A stretch of DNA of 64,000 nucleotides from Mycogone perniciosa (GCA_025331125.1 JAOALB010000064.1:186001-250000); one strand, 5' to 3'; counted from the stretch's first letter, positions 11,808 through 26,521 are shown. The notes: generated by a model not told the origin, from the letters alone. Numbers and translations: made by a program.

Positions 11808-12125
11808 GGTTGATACCCCGTGTTCCTAAGCAAGGACAGACGTACAAAGTACCCGTGGCTCGATATCAGGTATCCCACCACTTTGCACCTTGTCTAAACA
11901 ACATCGTCACAAACATTTGACATGGTTAGGTACAAGATACGCTTGGATCTGGTGGCTGAGCACCAAACGGCCCCACCGTTGGCATAGCCCCAATCTCAGC
12001 CCCTCCCGGATCGGCGCGGAGCGGCACGGAAGAGCGGCACACTTTATGAGCTCGACGCCAAACTTCTTTGAGTCCTTTTCCCTTCTTCTCTTCTCTAAAG
12101 ACCTTCTTCGTGGCGTCAATCTGAT
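11808..12125. promoter_or_regulatory. Divergent promoter of exchangers B and C
   Basis: A 318-bp span separates the ATGs of two divergent exchanger genes. GTGGCTGAG at 11952-11960 agrees fully with the A. fumigatus CrzA motif as I recall it (GT, T/G, G, G/C, T/A, GA, G/T). A pyrimidine-rich stretch around 12060-12105 precedes exchanger C. Confidence 0.6.
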
Positions 12126-13561
12126 ATGGCTAATTCCGATTCGCCCCCCGAGCAGGAGTCCGGACCCGTGGCCGAGTGTAGCGAGTCAACCCCGTTGCTG
12201 CCGGCCGGCGGCGAGCAGACGGATTCGATCCAACCTGAACAGCAGTCTCTGCTATGGCGGGCTGGGCGTGAGGCCTGGCATGCTTTGGATGCTTCTCTCC
12301 GATGCAGCCATACCAATGTTCTTCTCGTTTGTGTGCCTCTTGGCCTATACGCCGGTGAATGGGGATGGTCCCCCGCCGCAATCTTTACCCTCAACTTCCT
12401 TGCCATGCTGCCGCTGGCCTCTGTTCTGACCTTCGCAACTGAGCAACTTGCTGCTGTGGTTGGGTCCATAGCCGGTGGCCTGATTAACGCGAGTTTCGGC
12501 AACTTGGTGGAAATGATCGTTCGTATACTTTGACCTTGTCGATTCCTTTGCTATGTCCTGACTTCTGCTCTGTAGGTCGGCATTAGTGCTCTCAAGGAAG
12601 GAGAAATTGGCATTGTGCAGTCGAGCATGATTGGAAGCATTCTATCTTCAACCTTGCTGGTGAGACTCCGGATACACTCCCCCCGGCATTCCTTCCTGCT
12701 AATGAAACGTTTCAAGATCTTAGGGGTGTCTTTCTTCCTCGGGGACCTTGAGAATGGAAAGGCGCCAGTAGAAATCAGCGTCGACGTGGCCGGCATTCTG
12801 ACGTCTCTGATGATCATCTCGTGCTCGTATCTCATCATGCCATCAGCCCTCCACATCACCGATCCGAACGCCGGCGACTTAAATAATGACCCAACCGACT
12901 ACGTCTTGACCCTCTCACGCATCACGTCTATCTTCCTCCTCATCTTCTACTTGTTGTACTTGTACTTCCAATCAGTGAGCCATGCACATCTGTTCAATGA
13001 GGAGGAAGACGAGCCCGAGGACAAGCTACATTGGGTTGCCAGCAGTGTTGTCCTCATTATTGCGACCCTAGGCGTGGGCGGCTGCTCCGATGCCTTAGTG
13101 GACAGCATTGATGGGTTCGTCGAGACACTTGGTGTCAGCCGCAGCTTCATTGGCATGATTCTAGTGCCGGTTGTTGGCAACGCTGGGTGCTTCGTCGGAG
13201 CAGTTCAGTGGTCCTCGGCCGGGAGGACGAAGCTGGCCGTCTCCGTTATTGTGGGAAGTACATTACAGATCTCATTGTTTGTCACGCCCTTTTTGGTGGT
13301 CGTGGGCTGGATCATTGGCAAGAACATGTCGCTGAAGTTCGACACATTTGAGACCATTGTGATGACCATGTCGACACTTGTCGTCAACTGTCTCGTGCGA
13401 AGCGGAAAGATTAACTATTTTGAGGGTCTGCTCTTGATTGGCGCGTAAGTATCGTCCGGCCTATGATGCTTGATGCGATGTGACTAATTGCTATTATTAG
13501 GTATTTGATCATCGCCATTGCTTTTTTCGTGCGCCCTGACGAAGTTATGACCACGACGTGA
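12126..13561 (+). CDS. CAX-type exchanger C, c-2 Glu replaced by Cys
   Basis: Exons 12126-12518, 12576-12659, 12717-13444 and 13501-13561 encode 421 residues, with introns of 57, 57 and 56 nt. The c-1 repeat is canonical (NASFGNLVE, Glu about 129; then GEIGIVQSSMIGSIL). In c-2 the sequence is VVGNAGCFV where GNAAEHV or SNASE is expected, so the conserved Glu is Cys (about 317), while GSTLQISLF after it is normal. The 84-nt second exon matches A and B. The membrane segments and an acidic loop (NEEEDEPED) are preserved. Transport may be lost or changed. It is the last gene before the AT-rich island; its stop is about 210 bp from the island's left inverted repeat. Confidence 0.9.
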
Positions 13562-13770
13562 TCAAAATGGGGTGAATGTCACGGCATGTCCTCTTCACAC
13601 AACTTCCATGGAAGAGATCTGTATATGTTAAAGAGGGATTAAAATAATAGTTGAAAGAAAAAAGATTATATTTATAATTTATAAATAAGCCTTTTTTCTT
13701 TAATCATTATAAATTTTATAATTAATGATAGATAAACTACCTATCGCTTAAAATATTTATCAATTAAATT

Positions 13771-13870
13771 AAAATGGTGCTATTTGGATAGACAAAAATT
13801 GCTATTTATATAGATAGTCTATGCGCTACCCGCAAAAATCTCCCTATAGCTTTTTATACTCTGCAACTTA
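13771..13870. repeat. Left outer inverted repeat of the island (~100 bp)
   Basis: This segment is the reverse complement of 37623-37724 at roughly 87% identity by eye, and most mismatches are transitions. Shared blocks include GTGCTATTT near the outer end, CGCTACCCGCAAAAATCTCC, and CTCTGCAACTTA at the inner end. The two ends look like terminal inverted repeats of a DNA transposon that was later filled with retroelements. No clean target-site duplication could be fixed. Confidence 0.8.
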
Positions 13871-14416
13871 AACTACAGCAATAATACCACTACAGTAATA
13901 TTATTAGCGCTATTATAATAATAAATATCCCTGTTAACCCTCTATTAACTTAGTTTAAAGAGATAACTAGCTTTAATCCTATTAAATGCCTTAATCTTAA
14001 TAGTAAAAATTATAGCTGGCTGCAGTTGCCTTTAAAGCTACTAGATTTACCTAAACCTAACTATAAAATCCTACCTTTACTACTATCTCCTTTATTTAAT
14101 TTTTTTAATAATTTAATTTTTATAGGATTTCTTTTTTAATAATAGTGCAGTTATTATTATTAAATATAGATTTTTACTTTGCAAGGTAAATAAAACTATA
14201 ATTAAAATATATTATAACCTTTATTATAATTATTTTATAAAGCTAACTTTTATAATTATTAGTATATAAAAGCTATTAATATAAAAGATTCACTGCCCCT
14301 TTAAATTAATAGTAATAGTAATAAAAAGATTTAATTAAAAGTAGTTTTATTATATTAACTGCTATTTATATAATTACCCTTTTTTTAACCCTTTTACTAA
14401 TATTATAGATTATTAG

Positions 14417-14578
14417 TGTTACAGCACTAAACCTGCCCTCTAATAACTTATCAGCATTATATACGTCTTTATATAATAGCTTAATCCTATACCTCCGAAC
14501 TATATTCTTATAGCTTTTTGCCTTATTTAAGGCATAATAAAGATATTACCTTAACCCGCTATTTTATATACTGTAATA
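14417..14578 (+). repeat. 5' LTR of element C (162 bp)
   Basis: The same 162-bp unit occurs at 16399-16560 (reverse), 19925-20086, 26360-26521 and 29438-29599 (reverse). This copy keeps TGTTACAGC at its start and ends in TAATA. Confidence 0.9.
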
Positions 14579-16398
14579 GTTTATGCCTTCCTATAATAAC
14601 TGCACTATTACCTTTAGCCTTTAACCCTGCCTAAAAAGAATTAATAAAGTCGCTAATAGCTTAATCGCAATACTATAAAAAGCCTTATATTTTACAGGAA
14701 ATTCACTAATCTTTAACTATAGCGAGACTTTAAGCCTAAAGGCCTATATCTTTATAGTAAAGAATATACTTTAGCCTAGCTCTTTAGCCTATATTTAATT
14801 CTTTAGCCTGCATTTAACCTAAAAATACTAAAATAAAAATAAAAGGTATAGAGGGGGACTTTAATTAAAAAGTAAAGCTTACTAATTATTTCCACTATTA
14901 ACTTTATATTTATATTATCTTAAAAGCTTATAATAATAACTATAACTTAACTTTATAGCTTTAAGTATTAAAACTTAAATAGTTCTTTAATATTATTTTT
15001 AATTACTTTTAAAATTAAAAGTATAACTTTAATATAGCTTTAAAATAAAAAAAGGCTAAAAATACTACTATTATTAAAAACTTAAAGTTTACTTAATATA
15101 AAGTTTAAAGTTAAAGTAATATAATTAATAAATTTATTAAAGCTAAAAGTAATAATATTTTTAAGCATTAAATTAATAAGTTTAAAAATAAATTTAATAT
15201 TAAAAATAAAGATATAAAAACTTATTAATAAAAGTATATAAACTAGCATTCTACTATACTATATAATATTATAGTTAATATTAAATACTTTAATACTTTT
15301 TATAAATATATTTTTTATATTAACAGTTAATTAAATAATAATACCTATAATTTAATATAAAAGGCATTTAACTATATTATAATAAGAAAGGATAACTATA
15401 TAATATAAATATAAAAAAGTAATAAAACTTTTATTAAATTCCAAGACTTATAGTATAAAACTTCTAACCTTTTATAATCTGCTATTTAAAAGTTTAATAT
15501 TTATTATATAGTAAATAAGCTGTTTTAAAACTTTATTATTAAGTTTTATAAACTAGCAGCCTAAGCCAGTAAAACTAATACTTAAAAGGTTAATACCTTT
15601 TACTTTAAAGTATTTAAAAAAATAGCTGCTGCCTTTACTAATAAAAGTAATAAGCTTATAAATAAAAATAACTAGTCTGCTTAAAAAACTTTTAATTAAA
15701 AAGTTTATAATAACGTTAAAGAGTAAATTTATTATATTAAACTTAAAAGTAACTATAAGTTTAAAAAGCTAAATAGTAACTATACTTTTTAATAAACCCT
15801 GCTTTAAAATAAACTAAACCTTTTAAAGTAATAAAATATAAGTAATCTTATATAGTTAAATACTATATCCTTTACTTTATAATATAAAAAATATTAATAA
15901 CTCTATAACCTATATTACTATTATAATAGCTAATATATAATTAATAACTATATAAATAAATAAAAAGCTAATATTATAAAACCTTAAACCTTATAAAGAT
16001 ATAATAATAGCTTTTTAAAATATAAAATATATTAAGGCAATAGCACTATAGCGCTTTAAAGTAAAGTATATATTTTAAATGAAAGAAAAGGTATATTAGT
16101 ATTATAAGTTCCTACTCCCTAGTTCCTGTAATATTAATACTTTTTAGCTTAAAGAAATAACCTATTATGCTATAGAAACCTATTCCTATACTATATTAAT
16201 AAAACTAGCTTTATTATAAGATTAATTACTTTTAGTAATATACTCGCCTATAAAGATATAACTTTTAATATAAAAAAGCAGGGAAAAGAGTAGCTTTTTA
16301 ATAATATTATATTAAAAAGTATAATAAAATATTAAAATAGCCTATAAATTTATTGCCTTTATAAATATAATAAATTATTATTAATAATAGACTATTAA

Positions 16399-16560
16399 TA
16401 TTATAGTATATAGAATAGTAGGTTAAGGTAATATCTTTATTATACCTTAAATAAAGTAAAAAGCTATAAGAATATAGTTTAAAGGTATAAGACTAAGCTA
16501 TTATATAAAGATATATATAATGCTAATAAATTATTAAAGGGCAGGTTTAGTGCTGTAATA
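16399..16560 (-). repeat. 3' LTR of element A
   Basis: 162-bp LTR in reverse orientation, flanked on its left by ATTAA (16394-16398) and on its right by the polypurine tract of the element. Confidence 0.9.
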
Positions 16561-19500
16561 GTACCCCCCCTTTTTAAACTTTATTTGCCTTTAAATAGCT
16601 ATTCTAAGACTATATATATTCCAATCCTCTTATTATATTAATTCTATTATAAGCGGCTACTGCGTCGCGGGTCTGGCTAGTCAGTTATCTTCCTTTTCTT
16701 AACCTAGGCAGGCAGGCTAGGCTTATTAGGGTTTTTTATATAGTATTCTAAAAAGGCAGTATCTTATCCTTTAAAGTCCTTTACAGGTTACCAGCTTAAT
16801 ATATAGTATTTCTAGGCTATATAATAGTATAGGCTATCTTTATTATAGTAATTAAAGATATTATTAAATTCCTACTTTTCTATTACTTTATTTATTTTAT
16901 TATCTCTTTTAAAGATTTATTTTTATATATTTTTATTTTTTTATTTATTAATAGCGTTTTATTTTAACAGATATATTTATTAGCCTACTTTATTAACTGC
17001 TAATAATTTAAAGAGAGAGTTATAAAATATAAAGAAAATATAAATATAGTTAAAGAGGTTAAGTTAATAGGCTTAAAGGTATATATTAAAGATTTTATAT
17101 AGGCCTACCTATTTATTATCTCCCTTTTTTATTAGGCAGTTTATTTTAAAGTATTTAATCTTTAACTATACCTTTTTATTAACTGCAAATTAATATAAAT
17201 CTTCCTTTAATCTATTAACTGCAGCTTTATATTAAGCGATTAATTTTATTATAAAGGCTTTTAGTTAGTTTAAGATTTATTAAAAATGCTTAGCTATAAT
17301 ATTTACTTTATAGAAACTCCTCTTTTAAGTAATAAATAAATTTAACGGGTAAAGGTTTAAAGGCTTAACTTTTAAGTGTAAGTAAAAACTATAATTTATA
17401 AAAAATAGTAAAGTTTTTATTATTTTAAATATTTAGTTATTTTAAGTAAACTTTATAAATAGTAATTAATTTATTTAATTATTTTAATAAGAATTTATAA
17501 ACTATTTAAAATACTGCTTTACCTTTATATTTAGCTGTTTAATTTAGCTGTTAATTTCTAGATAATAGGTTAAAGAATATTTAAAGTAGATTTTAAATTA
17601 TTAAAATAACTATTTCTAGAACTTAACAATAAACTAGGTACTTTAATTTAATATAATTATTTTTAAAGCTTTATATAAAGTATAAATATATAAAATAAAG
17701 GTATTAATAAATTCTTTAATATTAAATATATAAATAGTAATAAAATAGTATATTTTTATTAAATAGTATATTACTATAAAGATATTTTTATAGAGTAAGC
17801 TTTATTAGTTATAGTTAAGTAATAATATAATATAGTTTATTAAAATATTATTTTAAGCTTAAAATTATATTAATAATGGTTTTAAGAATTTTAAAAAAGT
17901 AAACTTATTTAATTTTATTTAAAAGTATAAGTTATAACCTTTAATAAAAGTATTAATATTAATTAATATTTATAGCTATTAGTATATATAGTTAAAGAGG
18001 TTTAGCATTTTTATTTATTTTAAATATCCTTTTAGCTTAAAAAAGTATATTTAATATATAATTTATATTTTTACTTTATTTATTAGTAAAAGGAAAACTT
18101 ATTTTTAATAATATATTTAATTACTGCAGATTTAAAAGTCTTATATATCTGCCTTTAAGTTACTTTAAATGCTTTTAAGCTATTATTAAACAGCTAAATC
18201 TTAAAGCGCTTATATTATAATATTTACTATATTTAATATTTTATAAGCTTTATTAATTATTCTATTAATTAATATCTTTAAGTTTAAAATTAAAATATTA
18301 GTTATTATAGTAAAAAGGTTTTTATTATTTATATTTCCTGCAATATTAATATAAGTATAAAGGTTAAAGCAGCTTTTTAAAAGTAAAGTTTTTTCTTTTT
18401 TTTTAATTAGCTATTATTTTAATTTAACTTTATTAAGATATTTTAAAATTTCCTATTCAATGCATTAAGCTTTACTGCTTTTAATTTAAGCTAATAAATA
18501 ATTTAGAAATTATATTAAAATAGGAATTTAAATTAATAGATTTATCTTTAATTTAATACTTTAATAGTTATAAAGTATTTTAAGTTTTGATAGTTTATAA
18601 TAATTTTAAATTTATTTTCTATATTTTAAAGTTTAAAGCGCTATTCTTTTAATAATTTAATAATAGTTAATAGTTTTTTATTATAAATTTTATAATTATA
18701 TTTAATAGGTAAATGCTTTAATAAAAAATATACTATTCATTATAAAATATTATTTTTATTATATTAAAAAAATATTATTAAATGCCTAGTTTAAGGCATT
18801 TATTTCTAAGACTATCTTTTTATTATAGTTAAAAAAGGTAAAGATTAAAGCAGTTATAAACTAGGTTTTAAGGCAGTTAAATGCAGTAGTATAGAGTTTT
18901 ATTTAATTTTATAGTATATTCTTTTTAAAAGGCTATTTAAAGGTTTATAAATATTAGAGATGTCTTTAATAAACTATTAATAGAAATTCGCAAAGCCTAG
19001 GAAATATTAAAGTTTATAGAGGTTTAAAGGTCTTTTTTAATTTATAATTGCAGCTATTTTTTTAAAGTCTATTTTAATACTATTATTTATAATAATTAGG
19101 CTAAAGTATTTTATTTTTATTATTTTAAATTTATATTTTTTAATATTAACTTAAAGACCTATATTAATTAATTTATCTATAATTTCCTATATATATTATT
19201 GATATTCCTTTTATATAGCTAAATAAATTAAAATATTATTAAAATGAATTATATAAGTTTTATTAAATAAATTATATAAGGTATAGTTAATATAGTATTA
19301 AAAAGAGGCTAGGGCATTATAAAGGCTAAAAGCTATAATAAAGGTTTTAAATAGCTTAAACTAGGTTATAAAAGCTGTCTTTTATTTATATCCCTCTGCG
19401 ATGTTAAATTTATTAAAGGCAGCTATTATATTTAATTTAATATAAAATCTAATATTATATAAAGCATTTAATATTTCCTAGATGAATAGTAATAGGTAGC

Positions 19501-19924
19501 AATTTTTTATAGTAATATTATTAAGGCTTTAATAGTTTTAATAAATGCAGATACCTTTTTTAAGTTTTATAGTAAAACGTAAAAGGGCAGTATATTTCAC
19601 TTTAAACTCTTTAATAAATCCTTTAGTTAAGTTTTTATCTAGCTATTTTTTTATAATTTAAGGTTTACTTAATAATATTAAGTAGTTCTTTTAATATAAT
19701 AGTTTTTTTTTTAATAAAAGCTTAATTTTATAGTTTTATAATCTTTTAAAGGGAAACTTATTTATTAATTATAAAAAGAAGCTAATAATTTTATTTTATA
19801 GTTAATTAAAACGTTTCTTTTAAATATTACTTTCTATTAATTTTAGCTTTACATTTATAAATGTATTAATATTAAATTCTAATATCCTTTAAAAGTGCTT
19901 TCTATTATAGCAGTATACAAGGAA

Positions 19925-20086
19925 TATTACAGCACTAAACCTGCCCTCTAATAACTTATTAGTATTATATATATCCTTATATAATAGCTTAATCCTATAC
20001 CTCTAAACTATATTTTTATAGCTTCTTGCTTTATTTAAAGTATAATACAGATATTACTTTAACCTGCTATTCTATATACTATAATA
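19925..20086 (+). repeat. 5' LTR of element B
   Basis: 162 bp, starts TATTACAGC (ancestral TGTTACAGC after G-to-A change) and ends ATAATA. Preceded directly by AGGAA. Confidence 0.92.
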
Positions 20087-23000
20087 GTTTATGTTTTCCT
20101 ATAATAACTATACTATTACCCTTAGCCTTTAACCCTGCCTAAAAAAAATTAATAAAGTCGCTAACAGCCTAGTTATAATACTATAAAGACCCTTATATTT
20201 TATAGGAAATTCACTAATCCTTAACTATAGCAAGACTTTAAGCCTAAAAGCCTATATCTTTACAGTAAAGAATATACTTTAGCCTAACTCTTTAGCCTAT
20301 ACCTAATTCCCTAGCCTATATTTAACTTAAGAATACTAAAGTGAAAATAAAAGGCGTAAAGGGGGACTTTAATTAAAAGGTAAAGCTTATTAATTACTTC
20401 TATAACTAGCTTTATATCTATATTATCTTAAAAGCTTATAATAATAACTATAACCTAACCTTATAGCTTTAAATATTAAAATTTAAATAGTTTTTTAATA
20501 TTATTTTTAACTACTTTTAAAACTAAAAGTATAACTTTAATATAGCTTCAAAATAAAAAAAGGTTAAAAATATTACTATTATTAAAAACCTAAAGTTTAT
20601 TTAATATAAAGTTTAAAGTTAAAGTAATATAATTAATAAACTTATTAAAACTAAAAGTAATAATATCTTTAAGTATTAAATTAATAACTTTAAAGATAAA
20701 TTTAATATTAAAGATAAAGATATAAAAACCTATTAATAAAAATATATAAACTAATATTCTACTATACTATATAATATTGCAATTAATATTAAATACTTTA
20801 ATACCCTTTATAAATATATTTTTTATATTAATAGTTAATTAAATAGTAATATTTATAATTTAATATAAAAGGCATTTAATTATATTATAATAAAAAAAAT
20901 AATTATATAATATAAAAATAAAGAAATTATAAAACTTTTATTAAATTTTTAAACTTATAGTATAAAACTTTTAACCTTTTACAATCTATTACCTAAAAGT
21001 TTAATACCTATTATATAATAAATAAACTATTTTAAAACTTTATTACTAAATTCTATAAACTAATAGCCTAAGCTAGTAAAACTAATACTTAAAAGGTTAA
21101 TACCCTTTACTTTAAAGTATTTAAAAAAATAACTGCCGCCTTTACTAATAAAAGTAATAAGCCTATAAATAAAGACAATTAATTTATTTAAAGAACTTTT
21201 GATTAAAGAATTTATAATAACTTTAAAGAGTAAGCCTATTATATTAAATTTAAAGGCAACTATAAGTTTAAAAAGCTAAATAATAACTATACTCTTTAAT
21301 AAGCTTTACTTTAAAATAAACTAAACCCTTTAAAGTAAAGAAATATAAGCAATTTTATATAATTAAATATTATATCCTTTACTTTATAATATAAAAAATA
21401 TTAATAACTTAATAACCTATACTACTATTATAGCAGTTAATATATAGTTAATAACTATATAGAAAAGCAGAAAGTTAATACTATAAAACCTTAAACCTTA
21501 TAGGGATATAATAGCAGTTTCTTAAAACGCAGAATATATTAAAGCAATAGCATTATAGCGCTTTAAAGCAGGGTATATATTTTAAGCCAGGGAAAAGGTA
21601 TACTAGTATTATAAATTCCTACTCTTTAATTCCTGCAGTATTAGTACTTCTTAGCTTAAAGAAATAATCTATTATACTATAGAAACCTATTCCTATATTA
21701 TATCAATAAAACTAACTTTATTAAAAGATTAATTACCTTTAGCGATATACTTACCTATAAAGATATAACTTTTAATATAAAAAGGCAAGGAAAAAAATAG
21801 CTTTTTAATAATATTGCATTAAAAAGCGCAATAGAATATTAAAATAGCCTATAAATTTAATGCCTTTATAAATATAATAAATTATTATTAATAACAGACT
21901 ATTAATTTTAAATACTATGAATAGCAAATTACTATTTATTTATATTATATTATTCCTTATATATTTATTAGTAACTCTATTAACTTTTATTAATAGTAGC
22001 TGCTTAATATGAGGCTTTATAGATTAACATTTTCTCTAAAAGTCTTAAATCCTAATACTATAATTGCTTAAACTAAAAAGCCTTATCTTAACTAATAGTA
22101 AAACAGTAGTATAGCTTATTAACTATATAATCTTAAATATAGGAATAAAGGAATATAAAAAGCTATATATATTTTTTATTATTAATTTTTTAAATTAAAG
22201 CCCCTTTATCTTTAAAATACTATAGCTATAGCGATATAATCCTAATATTAACTAGCCTATATTAACAGTTACCTTTAATTTATAATACTATTTAATAAAT
22301 TATTACCTTTAAACCTATATTACACTAATAATCTTTAACTTAATAATTATTTTATATAATATTAATATTCTAGGTAAACCCTTAAAGTCAATACTTTATA
22401 CTATTAATAAAAAATAAAGTAATATATTAAAAAAGATAAAAAGAAAGGTTAAAAAGAAAGTTAAATTCTAAGCTTATATTAAAAGTATATTAAAGGAGAT
22501 ACTGCCTTAATAGGGAGAAAGGGATCTATATATTAACCTTATACTAATATTAAAGCAAAATCACTATTGCATTTATTAACCTAATAACTATAAAGGATTA
22601 AAGACTAAAGTATAAATAATATTAAATAAGCCTTTAATACTAGTTTTAATAATGCCTATAGCTAATAGCTGTTAATATTTATATTAATATAACCTAGTAT
22701 AACTCTTTAAGCTAAATATATTAATATTTAATAAGCTTATAGCGGTAGCGCTATATAAGTAACCTAATTTAACTAATATTTAAATATCCGCTATAATATT
22801 ATTTATTTAATTCTATAAAGATTTATCTGCTTAATATATAAAATTAATTTAAGTAAACTTAGTAAAAGATATATAAAAGCAGGAATATAAAGTATACTGA
22901 CTATTAAAGTTTAATAAAGATACTTTTATAAATATATTATAAAGATAAAGCAGCTTTACAGCAGTATAAGTACTATTCTTTTAAGCTTTTTATAAATTTC

Positions 23001-26000
23001 TTATATACTGCTATAGCAGAGAGTACCTATAAGGGATATTAAAGTTTAATATTAATAAATTTATAAAAGTAAAGTTAAAATTAATAAAAAGTAATATTTA
23101 AAAGAAACTTTTTAATTAACTATAAAATAAAATTATTAGCTTTCTTTTATAATTAATAAATAAACTTCCCTTTAAAAGATTATAAAACTATAAAATTAAA
23201 CTTCTATTAAAAAAAAAACTATTATATTAAAAGAACCGCCTAATATTATTAAATAAACTCTAGGTTATAAGAAAATAGCTAGATAAAAACCTAGCTAAAG
23301 GATTTATTAAAGAATCTAAAGCGAGATATACTGCCCCTTTATATTTTACTGCAAAGCTTAAAGGAGGCATCTGCATTTATTAAAACTATTAAAGCTTTAA
23401 TAATATTACTATAAAAAATTATTACCTATTACTGCTAATTTAAGAAATGTTAAATACTTTATATAATATTAGATTTTATATTAAGTTAAATATAATAGCT
23501 GCTTTTAATAAACTTAAAATTATAAAGGGATATAAATAAAAGATAGTTTTTATAACGTAGTTTAGGCTATTTAAAACCTTTATTATACCTTTTAGCCTTT
23601 ATAATACTTTAACTTTTTTTTAACACTATATTAACTATACTTTATATAATTTATTTAATAACATTTATATAGCCTACTTTAATAATATTTTAATTTATTT
23701 AGCTATATAAAAAGAATATTAATAATATATATAAAGAATTATAAATAAATTAATTAATATAGGTTTTTAAATTAATATTAAAAAATATAAATTCAAAATA
23801 ATAAAAATAAAGTATTTTAATTTAATTATTATAAGTAATAGTATTAAAATAGACTTTAAAAAAGTAGCTGCGATTATAAATTAAAAGAGACCTTTAAACC
23901 TCCGCAAACTTTAATATTTTTTAAGTTTATGAATCTTTATTAGCAGTTTATTAAAGACTTTTTTAATATCTGTAAACCTTTAAACAGCCTTTTAAAAAAA
24001 GATATACTATAAAATTAAATAAAACTCTATACTGCTATATTTAACTGCCTTAAAACTTAATTTATAACTGCCTTAATCTTTACCTTTTTTAATTATAATA
24101 AAAAGATAGTCTTAGAAATAAATACTTTAAATTAAATATTTAATAGTATTCTCTTTTAATATAGTAAAAATAATATCCTATAATTAATAATATATTTTTT
24201 ATTAAAGTATTTACCTATTAAATATAATTATTAGATTTATAATAAAGAACTGCTAGCTATTATTAAATTATTAAAAAAATAGCGCTTTAAGCTTTAAAGT
24301 ATAAAAAGTAAATTTAAAATTATTATAGACTATAAAAACCTAAAACACTTTATAACTATTAAAGCATTAAATTAAAAATAAGTTTATTAATTTAAATTTT
24401 TATTTTAATATAATTTTTAAATTATTTATTAGCCTAAATTAAAAGCAGTAAAGCTTAATGCATTAAATAAAATATTTTAAAATATCCTAGTAAAGTTAAA
24501 CTAAAATAATAGCCGATTTGAAAAAAAAAAAACTTTACTTTTAAAAAGCTGCTTTAACCCTTATACCTATATTAATATTATAAGAAAGATAAATAATAAA
24601 AACCTTTTTACTGTAATAATTAATATTTTAATTTTAAATTTAAGGATATCAATTAATAGAATAATTAATAAAGCCTATAAAATATTAAATATAGCAAGTA
24701 TTATAATATAGGCGCTTTAAGACCTAGCTATTTAATAATAGCTTAAAAGTATTTAAAGTAATTTAAAGGCAGCTATATAAAACTTTTAAATTTATAGTAA
24801 TTAAATATATTATTAAAAATAACTTTTCTTTTTATTAATAAATAAAGTAAAAATATAAATTATATATTAAATATACTTTTCTAGGCTAAAAGGATACCTA
24901 AAATAAATAAAAATATTAAACTTTTTTAATTATATATATTAATAGCTATAAATATTAATTAATATTAATACTTTTATTAAAGGTTATAATTTATACTTTT
25001 AAATAAAGTTAAATAAATCTACTCCTTTAAAATTCCTGAAATTATTGCTAGTACTATTTTAAGCTTAAAGTAATATCTTAATAAACTATATTATACTACT
25101 GCTTAACTATAACTAATAAAGCTTAGTTTATAACAATATCTTTATAATAATATACTGCTTAATAAAAATATATTATTTTATTATTACCTATATATTTAAT
25201 ATTAAAAAACTTATTAATGCCTTTATTTTATATATCTATACTTTATATAAAGCTTTAAAAATAATTATATTAAATTAAGGTATTTAATATATATTTAAGT
25301 TCTAAAAATAGCTATTTTAGTAATTTAAAATTTACTTTAAATATTCTTTAGCCTATTATTTAAAGATTAATAGCTAAATTAAACAGTTAAATATAAAGGT
25401 AAAGTAATATTTTAAATAGTTTATAAATTTTTATTAAAATAATTAAATAATTTAATTGCTATTTATAGAGTTTATTTAAAATAATTCAATATCCGAGATA
25501 ATAGAAACCTTACTGTTTTTTATAAATTACAGTTTTTACTTACACTTAAAAGTTAAGCCTTTAAACCCCTGCCTACTAAACCTATTTATTACCTAAAAAA
25601 GAGTTTCTATAAAGTAAACACTATAGCTAAGTATTTTTAATAAATCCTAAATTAATTAAAAGCTTTTATAGTATAATTAATTGCTTAATATAAAGCTGCA
25701 GCTAATATATTAAAAGAGGATTTATATTAATTTATAGTTAGCGAAAAGGTATAGTTAAAAATTAAATACTTTAAAATAAACTGCTTAATAAAGAAAAGAG
25801 ACAATAAATAGGTAGGCCTATATAAAATCTTTAATATATACCTTTAAACTTACTGATTTAAACTCTTTAACTGTATTTATATTTTCTTTATATTTTATAA
25901 CTCTCTCTTTAAACTACTAGCAGTTAATAAAGCAGGCTAATAGATATATCTGCTAGGATAAAAAGCTATTAATAAGTAAAAGAATAAAAATATATAAAGA

Positions 26001-26359
26001 TAAATCCTTAAAAGAGATAATAAAATAAATAAAATAGTAAAAAATTAGGAATTTAATAATATCTTTAACTGCTATAATAAAGATAGCCTATACTATTATA
26101 TAGCTTAGAAATACTATATACTAAACTGGTAACCTATAAAAGACCTTAAAGGATAAAACGCTGCCCTTTTAGAATACTATATAAAAAACCTTAATAAGCC
26201 TGGCCTGCCTGCCTAGGTTAAGAAAAGGAAGATAACTGACTAGCCAGACCCGCAATGCAGCAGCCGCTTATAATAGAATTAATATAATAAAAGGATTAGA
26301 ATATATATAGTCTTAAAATAGCTATTTAAAGGCAAATAGAGTTTAAAAGGGGGGGGTAC

Positions 26360-26521
26360 TATTACGGCATTAAACCTGCCCTTTAATAACTTATTAGTAT
26401 TATATATATCTTTATATAATAGCTTAATCCTAGACCTCTAAACTATATTTTTATAGCTTTTTGCCTTGTTTAAAGCACAATAAAAATATTACCTTAACCT
26501 ACTATTCTATATACTATAATA
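26360..26521 (+). repeat. 3' LTR of element B
   Basis: 162 bp, begins TATTACGGC directly after the polypurine tract and GTAC; followed directly by AGGAA. Confidence 0.92.

Larger units (their letters stand above)
19925..26521 (+). mobile_element. Ty3/Gypsy element B, complete 6.6-kb copy with TSD AGGAA
   Basis: This is the youngest layer. The LTRs are 19925-20086 and 26360-26521 (162 bp each), and the 5-bp duplication AGGAA lies at 19920-19924 and 26522-26526. A polypurine tract AAAAGGGGGGGG (26345-26356) sits just before the 3' LTR. Conceptual translation ignoring stops shows, in order, a gag-like region, the reverse transcriptase and RNase H region (about 23.2-24.4 kb, with traces of a CVDYR-like and a YLDDILIY-like block), an integrase region (about 24.8-25.6 kb, traces of DRLTK..HFI and a GxxPFF-type block), and a chromodomain-like tail ending near 26.3 kb. 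The order RT before integrase defines Ty3/Gypsy. It is dead because of RIP stops. Confidence 0.93.
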
